From Aquimarina sp. MAR_2010_214 (GTDB lineage: Bacteria; Bacteroidota; Bacteroidia; Flavobacteriales; Flavobacteriaceae): 64,000 nucleotides of DNA. The notes under the pieces are model-generated. The model saw nothing but the letters and a program-made list of their open reading frames with translations, did no database searches and was not told the origin of the DNA. How positions within the stretch are numbered: the stretch's first letter is position 1; each line of letters opens with the position of its first letter. The stretch spans positions 310,001-374,000 of the forward strand of contig NZ_PJMS01000001.1 of assembly GCF_002846555.1 (NCBI RefSeq). Direction: 5' to 3'. Of this stretch, positions 34,763 to 43,390 are shown one piece after another. A program made the translations under genes and the position numbers.

Positions 34763-35281
34763 TTATAGTAGAAAATTAGTAGTTTCAGGATATGGTATCA
34801 GGGCACTAATCAATAGACTAATACTATCTTTTGCTATTAAGGTAATCGATAACAATGTAGCAGTAACTACTACAGCAGAAGCCACATTATTTTGTTGAAT
34901 ATCTTTAAATTCATTTACACCTTTGGTAAGAGCAGAAAAAAGCAAAAAAACCGAAGTATTAATAAGTAAGGCAAATACAAACCCTATACACAAATACAAT
35001 CCTGAGTATTGAATAATTTTCCCAAACGTAATTTCATTTCCTCCAGACATGGATAATCGTATCATATTAGTAATTGAAGGGATAATCTCTCCTAGAATCA
35101 TACCAATCGACAAGATAATTCCAGCTGCAAAAACAGAAAAAGCCATATTATCTTCTCTAAAAGAAATATTCTTAAAAAATACTCTTTGTAGAATTTTAAA
35201 TGAAATAAATAATATGAGTACAGAAACAACAATAGCTAAAGCTATTTCTATAAAAGCGAGAGTTAAGAGTTTTGTCTGCAT
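34763..35281 (-). CDS. DUF350-family membrane protein
   Basis: 172 residues with four or more membrane segments; the repeated two-segment DUF350/YjfL pattern is visible (AFSVFAAGIILSIGMILGE, then VASAVVVTATLLSITLIAKDSISLL). DUF350 proteins are often linked to genes for spermidine synthase-like or stress proteins; function is unsettled. Here it is the third gene of a tight unit: 5 bases after the transglutaminase-like gene. Confidence 0.78.
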   Translation of the reverse strand: MQTKLLTLAFIEIALAIVVSVLILFISFKILQRVFFKNISFREDNMAFSVFAAGIILSIGMILGEIIPSITNMIRLSMSGGNEITFGKIIQYSGLYLCIGFVFALLINTSVFLLFSALTKGVNEFKDIQQNNVASAVVVTATLLSITLIAKDSISLLISALIPYPETTNFLL

Positions 35282-35286
35282 GAGTT

Positions 35287-36306
35287 TTAAGTATTAGTTA
35301 GTACAATATACCAATGATTTATATTATCAAAATTTTTGGGTAATGTGCCAATGGTAAAATGTTTATTTGTTGTTTCCCAAATGTAATATCGTTTTCCGTT
35401 TTGTAATTTATATATTCCTTTTGCAGGAATATGTAACCCAAGGACAGAGTGTTTATAGTAATCACTATTAAGAATGGCTACTTCATATCCAAAATGACTT
35501 AAAATAGCATAAATAATAACTGTTCTGGTATCGCAATCTCCTTTTAAATTCCCCATAAAACCCACTGGATTTTGGATTCCGAAAGGAATATTTCCGATAC
35601 AACAATCAGAACATTTTTCTAATACCACCCGAATAGTTTCTTCATATTTTTCTGGAGACTCACAGTCATTTTCAAAAACAAAAGAATAAGGAATATCTTG
35701 TATAAAAGTCACTACCATTTCTGCGAACTCAAACTGATTAAGTTTATTTGTGTTTTTAATTATAGTAAATTCTTCAAAAATTAAGTCCAATTTAGGTGTA
35801 TCAGATGTTGCTAAATATTGATATAGCTTTCCCCAGGATTGTTGTTTGTGTTTTTCTATAGTATTAAAATATTCTTTTTTAGAAGAAAAATAATCCTTTT
35901 CTCGTACTGAAAATTTTCCTTCAAAAGTATTACCATAATTATCACTCCATTGTCTATTCTGCCTTAATAACACTATAGAATCTCCTTCTTCCAGAGCTTT
36001 CTCACGATAAATATATTCTGAAATATCCGATTGTTGATTTTCTATAGATAAAGGAATAGAATCTAATACAGATCGTAATCCTAAAATAGATCCCAATACA
36101 AATGTGCTATATAATATATAACGCCAATGAAACCCTTTTCGATCGTTGTCTGATTTTCCGAGCAACCACGAAAGTAGCAATAGCATTAATGCAAATGCCA
36201 TAAATAAAGAAATAGAAAAAAAAGCCCGTATGAAACTACTGCTAATCAAAGAGATCAATATAATCGCCGGAAATGAAAAACAACCTAATTTCTTTTTAAT
36301 CGCCAT
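35287..36306 (-). CDS. Membrane-anchored transglutaminase-like protein
   Basis: 339 residues. Three N-terminal membrane segments (~12-50 and ~62-80) are followed by a soluble part. A papain/transglutaminase-like triad can be proposed: C258 in LKGDCDTRT, H286 in YKHSVLG, E311 in YYIWETT. A Cys cluster (CSDCCI, 232-237) lies just before. It could be a protease or acyl/amide-transfer enzyme acting on the outer side of the membrane; no substrate can be named. It is bound on both sides by its neighbours (2 and 5 bases), LuxE-like and DUF350. Confidence 0.65.
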   Translation of the reverse strand: MAIKKKLGCFSFPAIILISLISSSFIRAFFSISLFMAFALMLLLLSWLLGKSDNDRKGFHWRYILYSTFVLGSILGLRSVLDSIPLSIENQQSDISEYIYREKALEEGDSIVLLRQNRQWSDNYGNTFEGKFSVREKDYFSSKKEYFNTIEKHKQQSWGKLYQYLATSDTPKLDLIFEEFTIIKNTNKLNQFEFAEMVVTFIQDIPYSFVFENDCESPEKYEETIRVVLEKCSDCCIGNIPFGIQNPVGFMGNLKGDCDTRTVIIYAILSHFGYEVAILNSDYYKHSVLGLHIPAKGIYKLQNGKRYYIWETTNKHFTIGTLPKNFDNINHWYIVLTNT

Positions 36307-36308
36307 AT

Positions 36309-37289
36309 TTATAGTGCCATTAAATTACAGCCTCTGATATCACTATGGTCAAATCTACCAATAATTTCAAAACTACCGTCAACATGAATCTTACCCAAAT
36401 CCTGAGTGGCAATAAAAGAACATGAATTGATATTTGCCAGATCTATAACATTTATACCTCCTGTTTTATTAACTCCTAATTGAGTTAAAGCATCTTCTGG
36501 ATTTCGGATAGAAATTTTCATCCAAGGTGGGCAGTAAAAAAGACCATTGTTTTTAGAATACGCTTGTGATAGTAATTCTGTCATCCCATATTCACTATGA
36601 ATCTGAGAAACTCCAAAACCATTTTTAAGAACCTTATGTAATTCTTCCCGAATCATTTCTTTTCTTCTCCCCTTCATCCCTCCAGTTTCCATAATTATAG
36701 ATGCCTCATTTAACTGTACATTATAACCCTCTACAAGATCTAATAAAGCAAATGAAACTCCCAGGAGTAGTATTTTTTTATCTTCTGCTACAAGTTGTCG
36801 AAGGGTTTCTACCAATTTCTTAGTGTCATGTAAATAAAATCCACTTTGGGGATGATTACTATCTCTAATTAATTTTTCTGCCATATACACCAGAGAAGAT
36901 CCGTCTCTTTCTAAATAAGAAGGTAGTAGCGCTAATACTATATAATCAGTGACATCTCCATAGAAATATTGAAATGCTTTTCTAAAACTTCTTTCATATA
37001 CAGCAAGATCACTAACATAGTGTTTACTGGTTACACTACCTGTAGTACCACTACTCGTGAAAATTTTTTGTATTGATGTCGAAGTGCTTACAATTTTCTC
37101 TTGTTTAAAGAATTGGATTGGCAAATACGGAATATCATCAATATGGTTTATTGAAGTTCTTGCAACTCCCAAAAGATTACAAAATCTTTGATATGTTATA
37201 TTGTGACTGTATTGATGATTAAAAACATGTAAAGCTGATCTCTCAAAATCTGTGTCGTTTTGAATAGAAAAAATAGTATCAGCATGCAT
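36309..37289 (-). CDS. LuxE/PaaK-like acyl-activating enzyme
   Basis: 326 residues, matching acyl-protein synthetase LuxE. The ATP loop of the adenylate-forming superfamily is clear: IFTSSGTTGSVTSKHYV (residues ~77-93). IMETGGMKGRRKEMIREEL and HSEYGMTELLSQAYS follow, the latter resembling the A5 motif. It would activate an acid as acyl-AMP and pass it to a thiol. No luciferase or fatty-acid reductase gene is nearby, so the acyl acceptor is unknown. It is the first gene of the operon with the transglutaminase-like and DUF350 proteins. Confidence 0.8.
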   Translation of the reverse strand: MHADTIFSIQNDTDFERSALHVFNHQYSHNITYQRFCNLLGVARTSINHIDDIPYLPIQFFKQEKIVSTSTSIQKIFTSSGTTGSVTSKHYVSDLAVYERSFRKAFQYFYGDVTDYIVLALLPSYLERDGSSLVYMAEKLIRDSNHPQSGFYLHDTKKLVETLRQLVAEDKKILLLGVSFALLDLVEGYNVQLNEASIIMETGGMKGRRKEMIREELHKVLKNGFGVSQIHSEYGMTELLSQAYSKNNGLFYCPPWMKISIRNPEDALTQLGVNKTGGINVIDLANINSCSFIATQDLGKIHVDGSFEIIGRFDHSDIRGCNLMAL

Positions 37290-37407
37290 AAGATTTGTTC
37301 AACAGATTTTGTAGAACAAAGGTATAAAAAAGACCATCTTTTTTAGTAGTGTTTTTTATAAGATAATTTTTAAAGTATATATATTAAAAAGCGATTATGC
37401 TTAAAAA

Positions 37408-37755
37408 TTATTTAATGATGAGTTTTTTAGTAGCTTTCAATTCTCCTTCGGTGACTTTAATCACATATACACCAGGATTTAAATGACTAATATCTAAGTC
37501 TCTACCAATTAAAACTTTAAAAAGTACTTTTTCTCCTAAAACTGTAAAAATTGAAACTGTTTTGGTAAGGTTTTTAGTTGAGGTAATAGATAACATACTT
37601 CCAGCAGGTGCTGGGTTAGGGTACAAACGCAATCCTTCGATTTTTATATTCTTCGAATCTTGTTTTTCGGCTATATCAGACTGTGCTTGAATTCCTGAAG
37701 CAAAGGAAAAGCAAATAAGACTAATACATATAAGCAGCAAGTAGATTTTTTTCAT
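37408..37755 (-). CDS. Minimal T9SS-tail protein (signal peptide plus type A sorting domain)
   Basis: 115 residues from the ATG at 37755; an upstream in-frame codon at 37791 was rejected because a signal peptide starts here (MKKIYLLLICISLICF, cut near GIQAQ). After a ~20-residue linker almost the whole mature chain is a type A sorting domain: LRLYPNPAPAGSMLSI, VSIFTVLGEKV, LDISHLNPGVYVIKV. A cargo domain is absent. It could be a stable small surface protein, a decoy, or the remnant of a larger secreted protein. Confidence 0.78.
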   Translation of the reverse strand: MKKIYLLLICISLICFSFASGIQAQSDIAEKQDSKNIKIEGLRLYPNPAPAGSMLSITSTKNLTKTVSIFTVLGEKVLFKVLIGRDLDISHLNPGVYVIKVTEGELKATKKLIIK

Positions 37756-38200
37756 ATAAAAATTTATTTTGGGGCAATAAAGATACAACATTAAAATTAA
37801 AAATATTACAAATTATTAGCATACTTGTACACAAACCCCAGATTTAATGGTAGTTCTGTAACCATATTACGGTTTTCACTTACTTTGTGTTTTAATTTTT
37901 ATTCTTACTACAAATTCATCATTTTACCCTTAGTTTTATCTTCTTCTATACCTTAGTTAAGGCTATAATTTTTTTCAAAGATATCATCTACAGATTAAAA
38001 ACTTTAAATTCTAACTATCAAAATGAAATCAAATTTAAATTTTGTAAATCAAAAATAATGCCTGATATTTGTTTCATCATGAAGTTATAAAAGAATTATG
38101 TACATAATTGTGCGCACAGAGACCACTCGATTCAGAAGCTAAGGATTTCCTTCTTTAGTCCTTATCCTTTATTTCATTTAACTCATAATTCTTAATTATC
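37756..38200. other. 445-base intergenic region before the MATE gene
   Basis: It has no gene. It contains one copy of a 17-base motif (37866-37882) shared with two other intergenic regions and A/T-rich leader sequence for the divergent genes. Confidence 0.4.
37866..37882 (-). promoter_or_regulatory. Shared 17-base motif, copy A
   Basis: On the minus strand TAAGTGAAAACCGTAAT, ~111 bases upstream of the T9SS-tail gene. It resembles the copies at 41737-41753 and 46183-46199; all keep AAA(C)CCGTA and a leading TA. Confidence 0.35.
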
Positions 38201-39607
38201 ATGATTAAAAATAAACTTACACTTACTCGTATATTTTCATATTTCAAAATTGCATTAACTGGTAAAGAGCAAGAATTCACTTCTGGCAGTATTCGTAGAG
38301 CAGTATTTATGCTTTCTGTTCCTATGGTACTAGAAATGATGATGGAATCTATATTTTTTCTTGTAGATGCTTACTATGTTTCTAGTCTTGGAGCTAATGC
38401 TATTGCCACGGTAGGATTAACAGAATCTGTACTTACTCTAGTATATGCTATTGCTATTGGGCTTAGTATGGGAGTTACCGCAATTGTTGCCCGTAGAGTG
38501 GGTGAAAAAGATATTAGTGGTGCTTCGCAAACTGCAATACAATCTATCCTTTTAGGAATAGTAATAGCACTAATAATTAGTGCTATAGGCATCATTTTTC
38601 CAAAAGAAATACTTGGACTCATGGGAGCCGATCCAGATCTTATTGCAGATGGATATGGCTATACTCAAGTATTATTAGGCGGAAACGTGACCATAATGCT
38701 TTTGTTTTTAATCAATGCCGTATTTAGAGGTGCAGGTGACGCTTCTGTAGCTATGCGAGTATTAATATTTTCTAATGTATTAAACATTATTCTGGATCCA
38801 ATTTTTATTTTTGGGTTTGGTCCTGTGCCTGCTTTTGGTGTTCAGGGAGCAGCAATTGCTACTACAATAGGAAGAGGTAGCGCAGTAATATTTCAATTGT
38901 TAATCCTTTTTTATGGCTGGAGTAAGATCAAGGTTGCTTTTAAAGATATTGTTTTTCGTGCAGCAATTATGGGTAACTTGATCAAAGTCTCTTTGGGAGG
39001 GATTGGACAATTCATTATCGGAACATCTAGCTGGGTATTTTTGATGCGGATTATGGCTGAGTTTGGTAGTGAAGTACTGGCAGGCTATACTATAGCTATT
39101 AGAGTATTAATGTTTACTCTAATGCCTTCCTGGGGGATGAGTAATGCTGCGGCTACGTTAGTAGGTCAAAACCTAGGTGCTGCAAAGCCAGAACGTGCCG
39201 AGCAATCAGTTTGGAAAACAGGAAAATACAATGCATATTTTATGGCTATTGTATCTATATTTTACCTCTTATTTGCAGAAGCAATCATAAGAATCTTTAG
39301 TGATGAAGCATTAATCATAGAATATGGAGCCTTAAGTTTACGTGTAATTGCAGCAGGATATGTATTTTATGCCTATGGGATGGTAATCATACAGTCTTTT
39401 AACGGGGCTGGTGACACCAAGACTCCTACTATCATTAATTTCTTTTGTTTCTGGATATTTCAGTTACCATTTGCATATCTCGCAGCCCTGGTGTTTGATT
39501 GGGGCGCAATGGGTGTGTTTCTAGCCATTACCTTTGCCGAAGTTTTAATCGCAGTGATTGGAATTATCTGGTTTAGGAAGGGAAAATGGAAAGAGGTAAA
39601 AGTGTAG
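38201..39607 (+). CDS. MATE-family efflux transporter
   Basis: 468 residues with twelve membrane segments in two six-helix halves. Typical motifs: PMVLEMMMESIFFLVDAYYVSSLGANAIATVGL near the start of half one and GQNLGAAKPERAE in half two. It exports drugs or metabolites in exchange for Na+ or H+. It stands alone between divergent minus-strand genes and is followed by a strong terminator. Confidence 0.93.
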   Translation: MIKNKLTLTRIFSYFKIALTGKEQEFTSGSIRRAVFMLSVPMVLEMMMESIFFLVDAYYVSSLGANAIATVGLTESVLTLVYAIAIGLSMGVTAIVARRVGEKDISGASQTAIQSILLGIVIALIISAIGIIFPKEILGLMGADPDLIADGYGYTQVLLGGNVTIMLLFLINAVFRGAGDASVAMRVLIFSNVLNIILDPIFIFGFGPVPAFGVQGAAIATTIGRGSAVIFQLLILFYGWSKIKVAFKDIVFRAAIMGNLIKVSLGGIGQFIIGTSSWVFLMRIMAEFGSEVLAGYTIAIRVLMFTLMPSWGMSNAAATLVGQNLGAAKPERAEQSVWKTGKYNAYFMAIVSIFYLLFAEAIIRIFSDEALIIEYGALSLRVIAAGYVFYAYGMVIIQSFNGAGDTKTPTIINFFCFWIFQLPFAYLAALVFDWGAMGVFLAITFAEVLIAVIGIIWFRKGKWKEVKV

Positions 39608-39632
39608 AACTTAGCTATACTTTACAATAAAC

Positions 39633-39660
39633 CCCGTAAAATAAATTTTACGGGATTTTA
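39633..39660 (+). terminator. Rho-independent terminator after MATE gene
   Basis: CCCGTAAAAT (39633-39642) / ATTTTACGGG (39645-39654) with a 2-base loop, then ATTTTA. Confidence 0.85.
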
Positions 39661-39680
39661 TCTATTTGCAAATCTGTAAG

Positions 39681-41144
39681 TTATTTAACCACCTTATAGG
39701 TTTCTGTACCATTTTTAATGATATAAAAACCTTTTGGTAAGTTTTTGGCAAGAGTATTTTCTCCTTCTTTATTAGCAACTGTTTTTTTTGTTACTTGTGC
39801 TCCAAAAATTGTAAAAACAGATACTTCGTAAGGTTTATTTGCTAAATCAACTTTAAAGAAACTGTTTCGTAAAAGCCTAGAACTTGCCGTTGCACTACTA
39901 TTGTATGTGATAGGTATCGCCAAAAAATTATCTGATTCTCCATTAGACCCTTCACTATTTGTATTTGTTGCATCAATATCTACCAAGATATAGTAATTCC
40001 CATTATTTGCAGAACTTGAAGCTCCACTTCCCCATAGATCCCATCCGGTAATTGAAGTTTGGATTCCATAAGAGCTATTAGGATTACGACTAGGGATTGA
40101 AATATTCTTAACCCGTTTATCATTGTTTTTCTCAAGTGTATTATTTCGTGAAAAATAGAAATCAACTTTTGCTCCATTGGATATAGAGTTTCCAATATTT
40201 CTAATCTCCAATCGATTAAAATTAATATTTCCTACACCACCAGCAATCAAATGTCTTTTTCCGCTATTCATAAATGTATCCAAAAAGGGAGAGCAGCTTT
40301 GGCATTGAGAAAAAACTTTAGAATCATTTAGGTCAATAACTAGATTAGGTGTTTTTGGACATCCATTATTAGAAGCGGGACCTGCTACATCTGGACAATT
40401 GTCTTGATTGTCTTCAACACCATCACCATCTCTATCACATTTAATTTCAAGAAGTCTTGGATTTACAGAATATGCCCCATCAGTATCATAATGAGGTGTA
40501 TCGTAAGCTCTTTTTACCAAAAAATAGCTATATCTGGTCTCATCATTTTCTATAGAACTATTTAGATAATAAACTTTGCCTACCTGCAATTTGTTTCCTA
40601 AGTACAAATTGTGTCTTCCCACAGTTCCAGAGTATCCATTACATTTTCTTTGTTTAGCAATTGTTTCACTAGTCCCAAGATTAACCATTCGGTGATGTTT
40701 TAGAGTAAAAACTTGTGAACAGTCAATATTTAGTAATAAAGGATTAGGGGAATACGCACCATCAGTATCATTATGAGGTGTGTCGTAAGCTCTTTTAACT
40801 AAAAAATAACCATACCTTGTCTGATCTCTTTCAATAGAACTATTTAGATAATAAACCTTACCTACTTGCAATTTTGTATCTAGATATAGATTATGCCTTC
40901 TAACTTCACCAGAGTAATCAGTACAAAATCTTTTCCTAGCAATTTTTTCGTCATTACCAAGATAAACCATTCGATGATGTTTAAGGGAAAGTACTTTCTT
41001 GTCAGTTACTGATTTTTCGATTGGTGTTGTTCCTTTTAGGAAACAAAATTCAGAAAAATCTGCTTCAATATCTTTAGCATTACTAATTATGCTTATAAGC
41101 ATATGGATAATAATAATAATAAAACAGTGTTTAGTAATTTTCAT
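39681..41144 (-). CDS. T9SS-secreted protein with two unknown 92-residue repeats, thrombospondin-3 and CARDB-like domains
   Basis: 487 residues. Signal peptide (1-23), then two tandem repeats, 51-142 and 145-236, sharing LKHHRMV-x-LG, RHNLYL, KLQVGKVYYLNSSIE and YFLVKRAYDTPH-x-DTDGAYS; each has two Cys. Residues 237-263 form a calcium-type thrombospondin-3 segment (DRDGDGVEDNQDNCPD). Residues ~266-395 look like a CARDB adhesion domain (VKNISIPSR, NYYILVDIDATN), and the end (~400-487) is a type A sorting domain (YEVSVFTIFGAQV, NLPKGFYIIK). It is a surface protein. The repeat is not a family I recognise. The leader upstream contains no clear box. Confidence 0.78.
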   Translation of the reverse strand: MKITKHCFIIIIIHMLISIISNAKDIEADFSEFCFLKGTTPIEKSVTDKKVLSLKHHRMVYLGNDEKIARKRFCTDYSGEVRRHNLYLDTKLQVGKVYYLNSSIERDQTRYGYFLVKRAYDTPHNDTDGAYSPNPLLLNIDCSQVFTLKHHRMVNLGTSETIAKQRKCNGYSGTVGRHNLYLGNKLQVGKVYYLNSSIENDETRYSYFLVKRAYDTPHYDTDGAYSVNPRLLEIKCDRDGDGVEDNQDNCPDVAGPASNNGCPKTPNLVIDLNDSKVFSQCQSCSPFLDTFMNSGKRHLIAGGVGNINFNRLEIRNIGNSISNGAKVDFYFSRNNTLEKNNDKRVKNISIPSRNPNSSYGIQTSITGWDLWGSGASSSANNGNYYILVDIDATNTNSEGSNGESDNFLAIPITYNSSATASSRLLRNSFFKVDLANKPYEVSVFTIFGAQVTKKTVANKEGENTLAKNLPKGFYIIKNGTETYKVVK

Positions 41145-41251
41145 AATAGAAAAGTTTTAAAAGTTAGATTTATATTTTATGAGTTAATTCTGAGGGTGAA
41201 TCTATAATATGGCTAATTCTAAATTTCTTATAGACCAGCAATTCTCCAAGT

Positions 41252-41677
41252 CTATGTAGAACTGTCCACTTGAGCACTTGTATTATGAGGTGCTATTGTA
41301 GTAGCATCTACTACATCAATTTGTACATTAGATAAAGGAACATTATCTTTCATCTGAAGTGTAGTTGCATAACCATCTAGTAAAATATTAGTTATTGTAG
41401 CTTTACCACAGATAATAAGACCTCCACAATCACCAGGGTTACCATTTTCAGAAGACATTCCCACAAGTATATCAGCAGTACCTTGGACATCTATTTCACC
41501 TGCTTTTAAGACAGCAATATAAGCACTTACGCCTCCTAATCTAGCAGTATTTTTTTTACCGTCTATATGGGAATATAAACGATGACCTATTTCTTTTCTT
41601 ATAGCTATCTCCGCATTAGAAAAAGTACTAAATGTAATTAACGATAATAACTGTAAAATGTAATATTTAGTTTTCAT
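41252..41677 (-). CDS. Truncated secreted beta-helix paralogue
   Basis: 141 residues with a signal peptide (FSNA). The middle, GGVSAYIAVLKAGEIDVQGT then PGDCGGLIICGKATITN, aligns with GGTDVYLAVERGAKIEAKGT...PGDWGGIVIAGKTPTN of the beta-helix lipoprotein at 42.0-43.3 kb and with the homologous part of the one at 46.7-48.0 kb. It keeps only one such segment and lacks the lipobox, so it is either a short derivative or a decaying copy. A stop ends it ~38 residues later. The shared 17-base motif lies 60 bases upstream. Confidence 0.6.
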   Translation of the reverse strand: MKTKYYILQLLSLITFSTFSNAEIAIRKEIGHRLYSHIDGKKNTARLGGVSAYIAVLKAGEIDVQGTADILVGMSSENGNPGDCGGLIICGKATITNILLDGYATTLQMKDNVPLSNVQIDVVDATTIAPHNTSAQVDSST

Positions 41678-41736
41678 TGTTGCTTAGGTTTAAGATTTAT
41701 GTTCAACGAAATTTAGTCAATAATCCATATAGCTGT

Positions 41737-41753
41737 ATTACGGTTTCACCGTA
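41737..41753 (-). promoter_or_regulatory. Shared 17-base motif, copy B
   Basis: On the minus strand TACGGTGAAACCGTAAT; this copy is itself an inverted repeat (TACGG/CCGTA), as for a dimeric regulator. It lies 60 bases before the truncated paralogue gene. Confidence 0.4.
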
Positions 41754-41981
41754 GTCCAGAGTTAAATAATAAAGTCTTAAAACCATTAATGTTTTTATGA
41801 TATTTTACTCATAAAATATTAACTTATAGGTAATAGATAAATATCCAATTTATCATAACAAAAAGTTTTTATTGCTGCCTCTATAACATTTTTATAGTTA
41901 TTTTCTAAATGATTAATCTGCGCTTCGTTTTTGGCTTGCGTTCATTTTCTACAACAACATCTTAATAAGTTTCTAATAAAA

Positions 41982-42009
41982 AAACACCCTCAAAAATATG
42001 AGGGTGTTT
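41982..42009 (-). terminator. Rho-independent terminator after the 42.0-43.3 kb lipoprotein
   Basis: AAACACCCTC / GAGGGTGTTT with an 8-base loop; T run on the minus strand. Confidence 0.85.
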
Positions 42010-42037
42010 CTATAATATGACTAATCTATTGTAACTA

Positions 42038-43255
42038 TTATTTTTTAACAGTATATTTTGTCCAAGCAAATTTTGAAAAATCTGCACCAACTCCAGCTTT
42101 TATGGTTACAGTACCATCGGTAGCTACTGTAATCGCATCATTATCTGTAGTAAAAGCACCTGTAATAGTACCTCCTATTTTATCATCACCTACTGCACCT
42201 TGTTGTATTGCATTTGTAAAAGTAACTGTTCCGTTTCCTTTGCTATCTTTAGTATCTATTCTGTTTCCAAAAGTAGCATCATTTAATGTCCCAAAGAATA
42301 AGTTGTTGATTGTTACTTCTGAACCTCTTCTAATTTCAGCTCCTGCTTTTAATGGAGTTATTTTAGAAAGATTTAATACGGTAACTTTCTCAAAAGTAGG
42401 CATAGAAACAGGAGTAGCTGCATTGTTAGAACCATTGCTATCACCTTCGATACCTCTTGTGTTTTCTGTAGCATCATTAAATCCACTTTCTCTAACTCCA
42501 AAAAGGTTCGTTAAAGTTCCTGTATATCCTTCTGTGAAGTCAAACATATCATCTTTGATATTCACACAAAGAATGTTCTCTACATTTACTGTCCCACCAA
42601 AGAATTCTACACCATCGTCTGCCCCGTTAAAAACAGCAATATTATTAATAGTCGTTCCTGTACCTATCGTGTATAAAGAAATTCCATTGAATTCTTGATC
42701 TCCATTAATCTTAGCACCTGTATATTCTGCTATTACATACGTAAGAGTTCCTGAGTTATCTGCGTTATCAGTACCTCCATACTTAAGTTCAGCAACTTCA
42801 GTTTCTGCATTTGCTCCCTTGTTGGTAGGGGTTTTTCCTGCAATTACTATCCCTCCCCAATCTCCAGGTCTTGGGTTAGTTGCATCTGATGTGAATTTTA
42901 TAGGAGCCGCAGCAGTACCTTTGGCTTCTATTTTTGCTCCTCGCTCAACAGCTAAGTACACATCTGTACCTCCAGCTTTTGCTTTTACAGTTGTTCCTGC
43001 TTCTATAGTTAACGTCTGCCCTGATTTTACGGTTAATGATCCAGTAAGAAGCCAAGTTTTACTTGCAGCCAATGTAATATTACCAGTAATATTACCTTTT
43101 AGATCTGCCTCATCCAAATCTGGATCGTCTTGAGAAGCTATTTCACCATCCTTTTTTGGATCAGCAGAAGGTTTCGTTGGAGTATCATCATCACTAGAGC
43201 ATGCGAATATTACTGCTGCTATTACTAATATTGATAAAAACTTTAATTTTTTCAT
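42038..43255 (-). CDS. Beta-helix surface lipoprotein paired with TonB receptor (copy 2)
   Basis: 405 residues. Lipoprotein signal (VIFAC, Cys19) with an Asp-rich surface-export-like start (SSDDD). The mature chain is a right-handed parallel beta-helix: a short conserved opening (WLLTGSLTVKSGQTLTIEAG), PGDWGGIVIAGK, then repeats such as GISLYTIGTGTTINNIAVFNG, DDGVEFFGGTVNVENIL, DDMFDFTEGYTG. The same architecture occurs in the lipoprotein at 46.7-48.0 kb. It follows the TonB-receptor gene by 134 bases on the same strand, as the SusD position would in a Sus-type pair, but it is not SusD-like. The likely role is ligand capture at the cell surface. Confidence 0.78.
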   Translation of the reverse strand: MKKLKFLSILVIAAVIFACSSDDDTPTKPSADPKKDGEIASQDDPDLDEADLKGNITGNITLAASKTWLLTGSLTVKSGQTLTIEAGTTVKAKAGGTDVYLAVERGAKIEAKGTAAAPIKFTSDATNPRPGDWGGIVIAGKTPTNKGANAETEVAELKYGGTDNADNSGTLTYVIAEYTGAKINGDQEFNGISLYTIGTGTTINNIAVFNGADDGVEFFGGTVNVENILCVNIKDDMFDFTEGYTGTLTNLFGVRESGFNDATENTRGIEGDSNGSNNAATPVSMPTFEKVTVLNLSKITPLKAGAEIRRGSEVTINNLFFGTLNDATFGNRIDTKDSKGNGTVTFTNAIQQGAVGDDKIGGTITGAFTTDNDAITVATDGTVTIKAGVGADFSKFAWTKYTVKK

Positions 43256-43390
43256 TTTGTTTGTTTTTGAGTTATTATTTCATTCTTAACAAAGAACCCT
43301 ATAGCATCTAAACCTATAGTAAAGAGTTCATTATGTATGCGTTAAGTATCTTACTTTAATTTTATTTTAAGGTAAAATGCTTTTTATGTG

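Larger units (their letters stand above)
41678..42037. other. 360-base intergenic region with motif and terminator
   Basis: It has no gene. It holds the shared motif at 41737-41753 and the terminator at 41982-42009 for the beta-helix lipoprotein gene. Confidence 0.5.

Noticed and set aside
42102..42698. 198-residue plus-strand frame across the beta-helix lipoprotein
   Set aside because: It is antisense to a well-supported lipoprotein gene and has low-complexity composition; it is a shadow of codon use in the repeated beta-helix.
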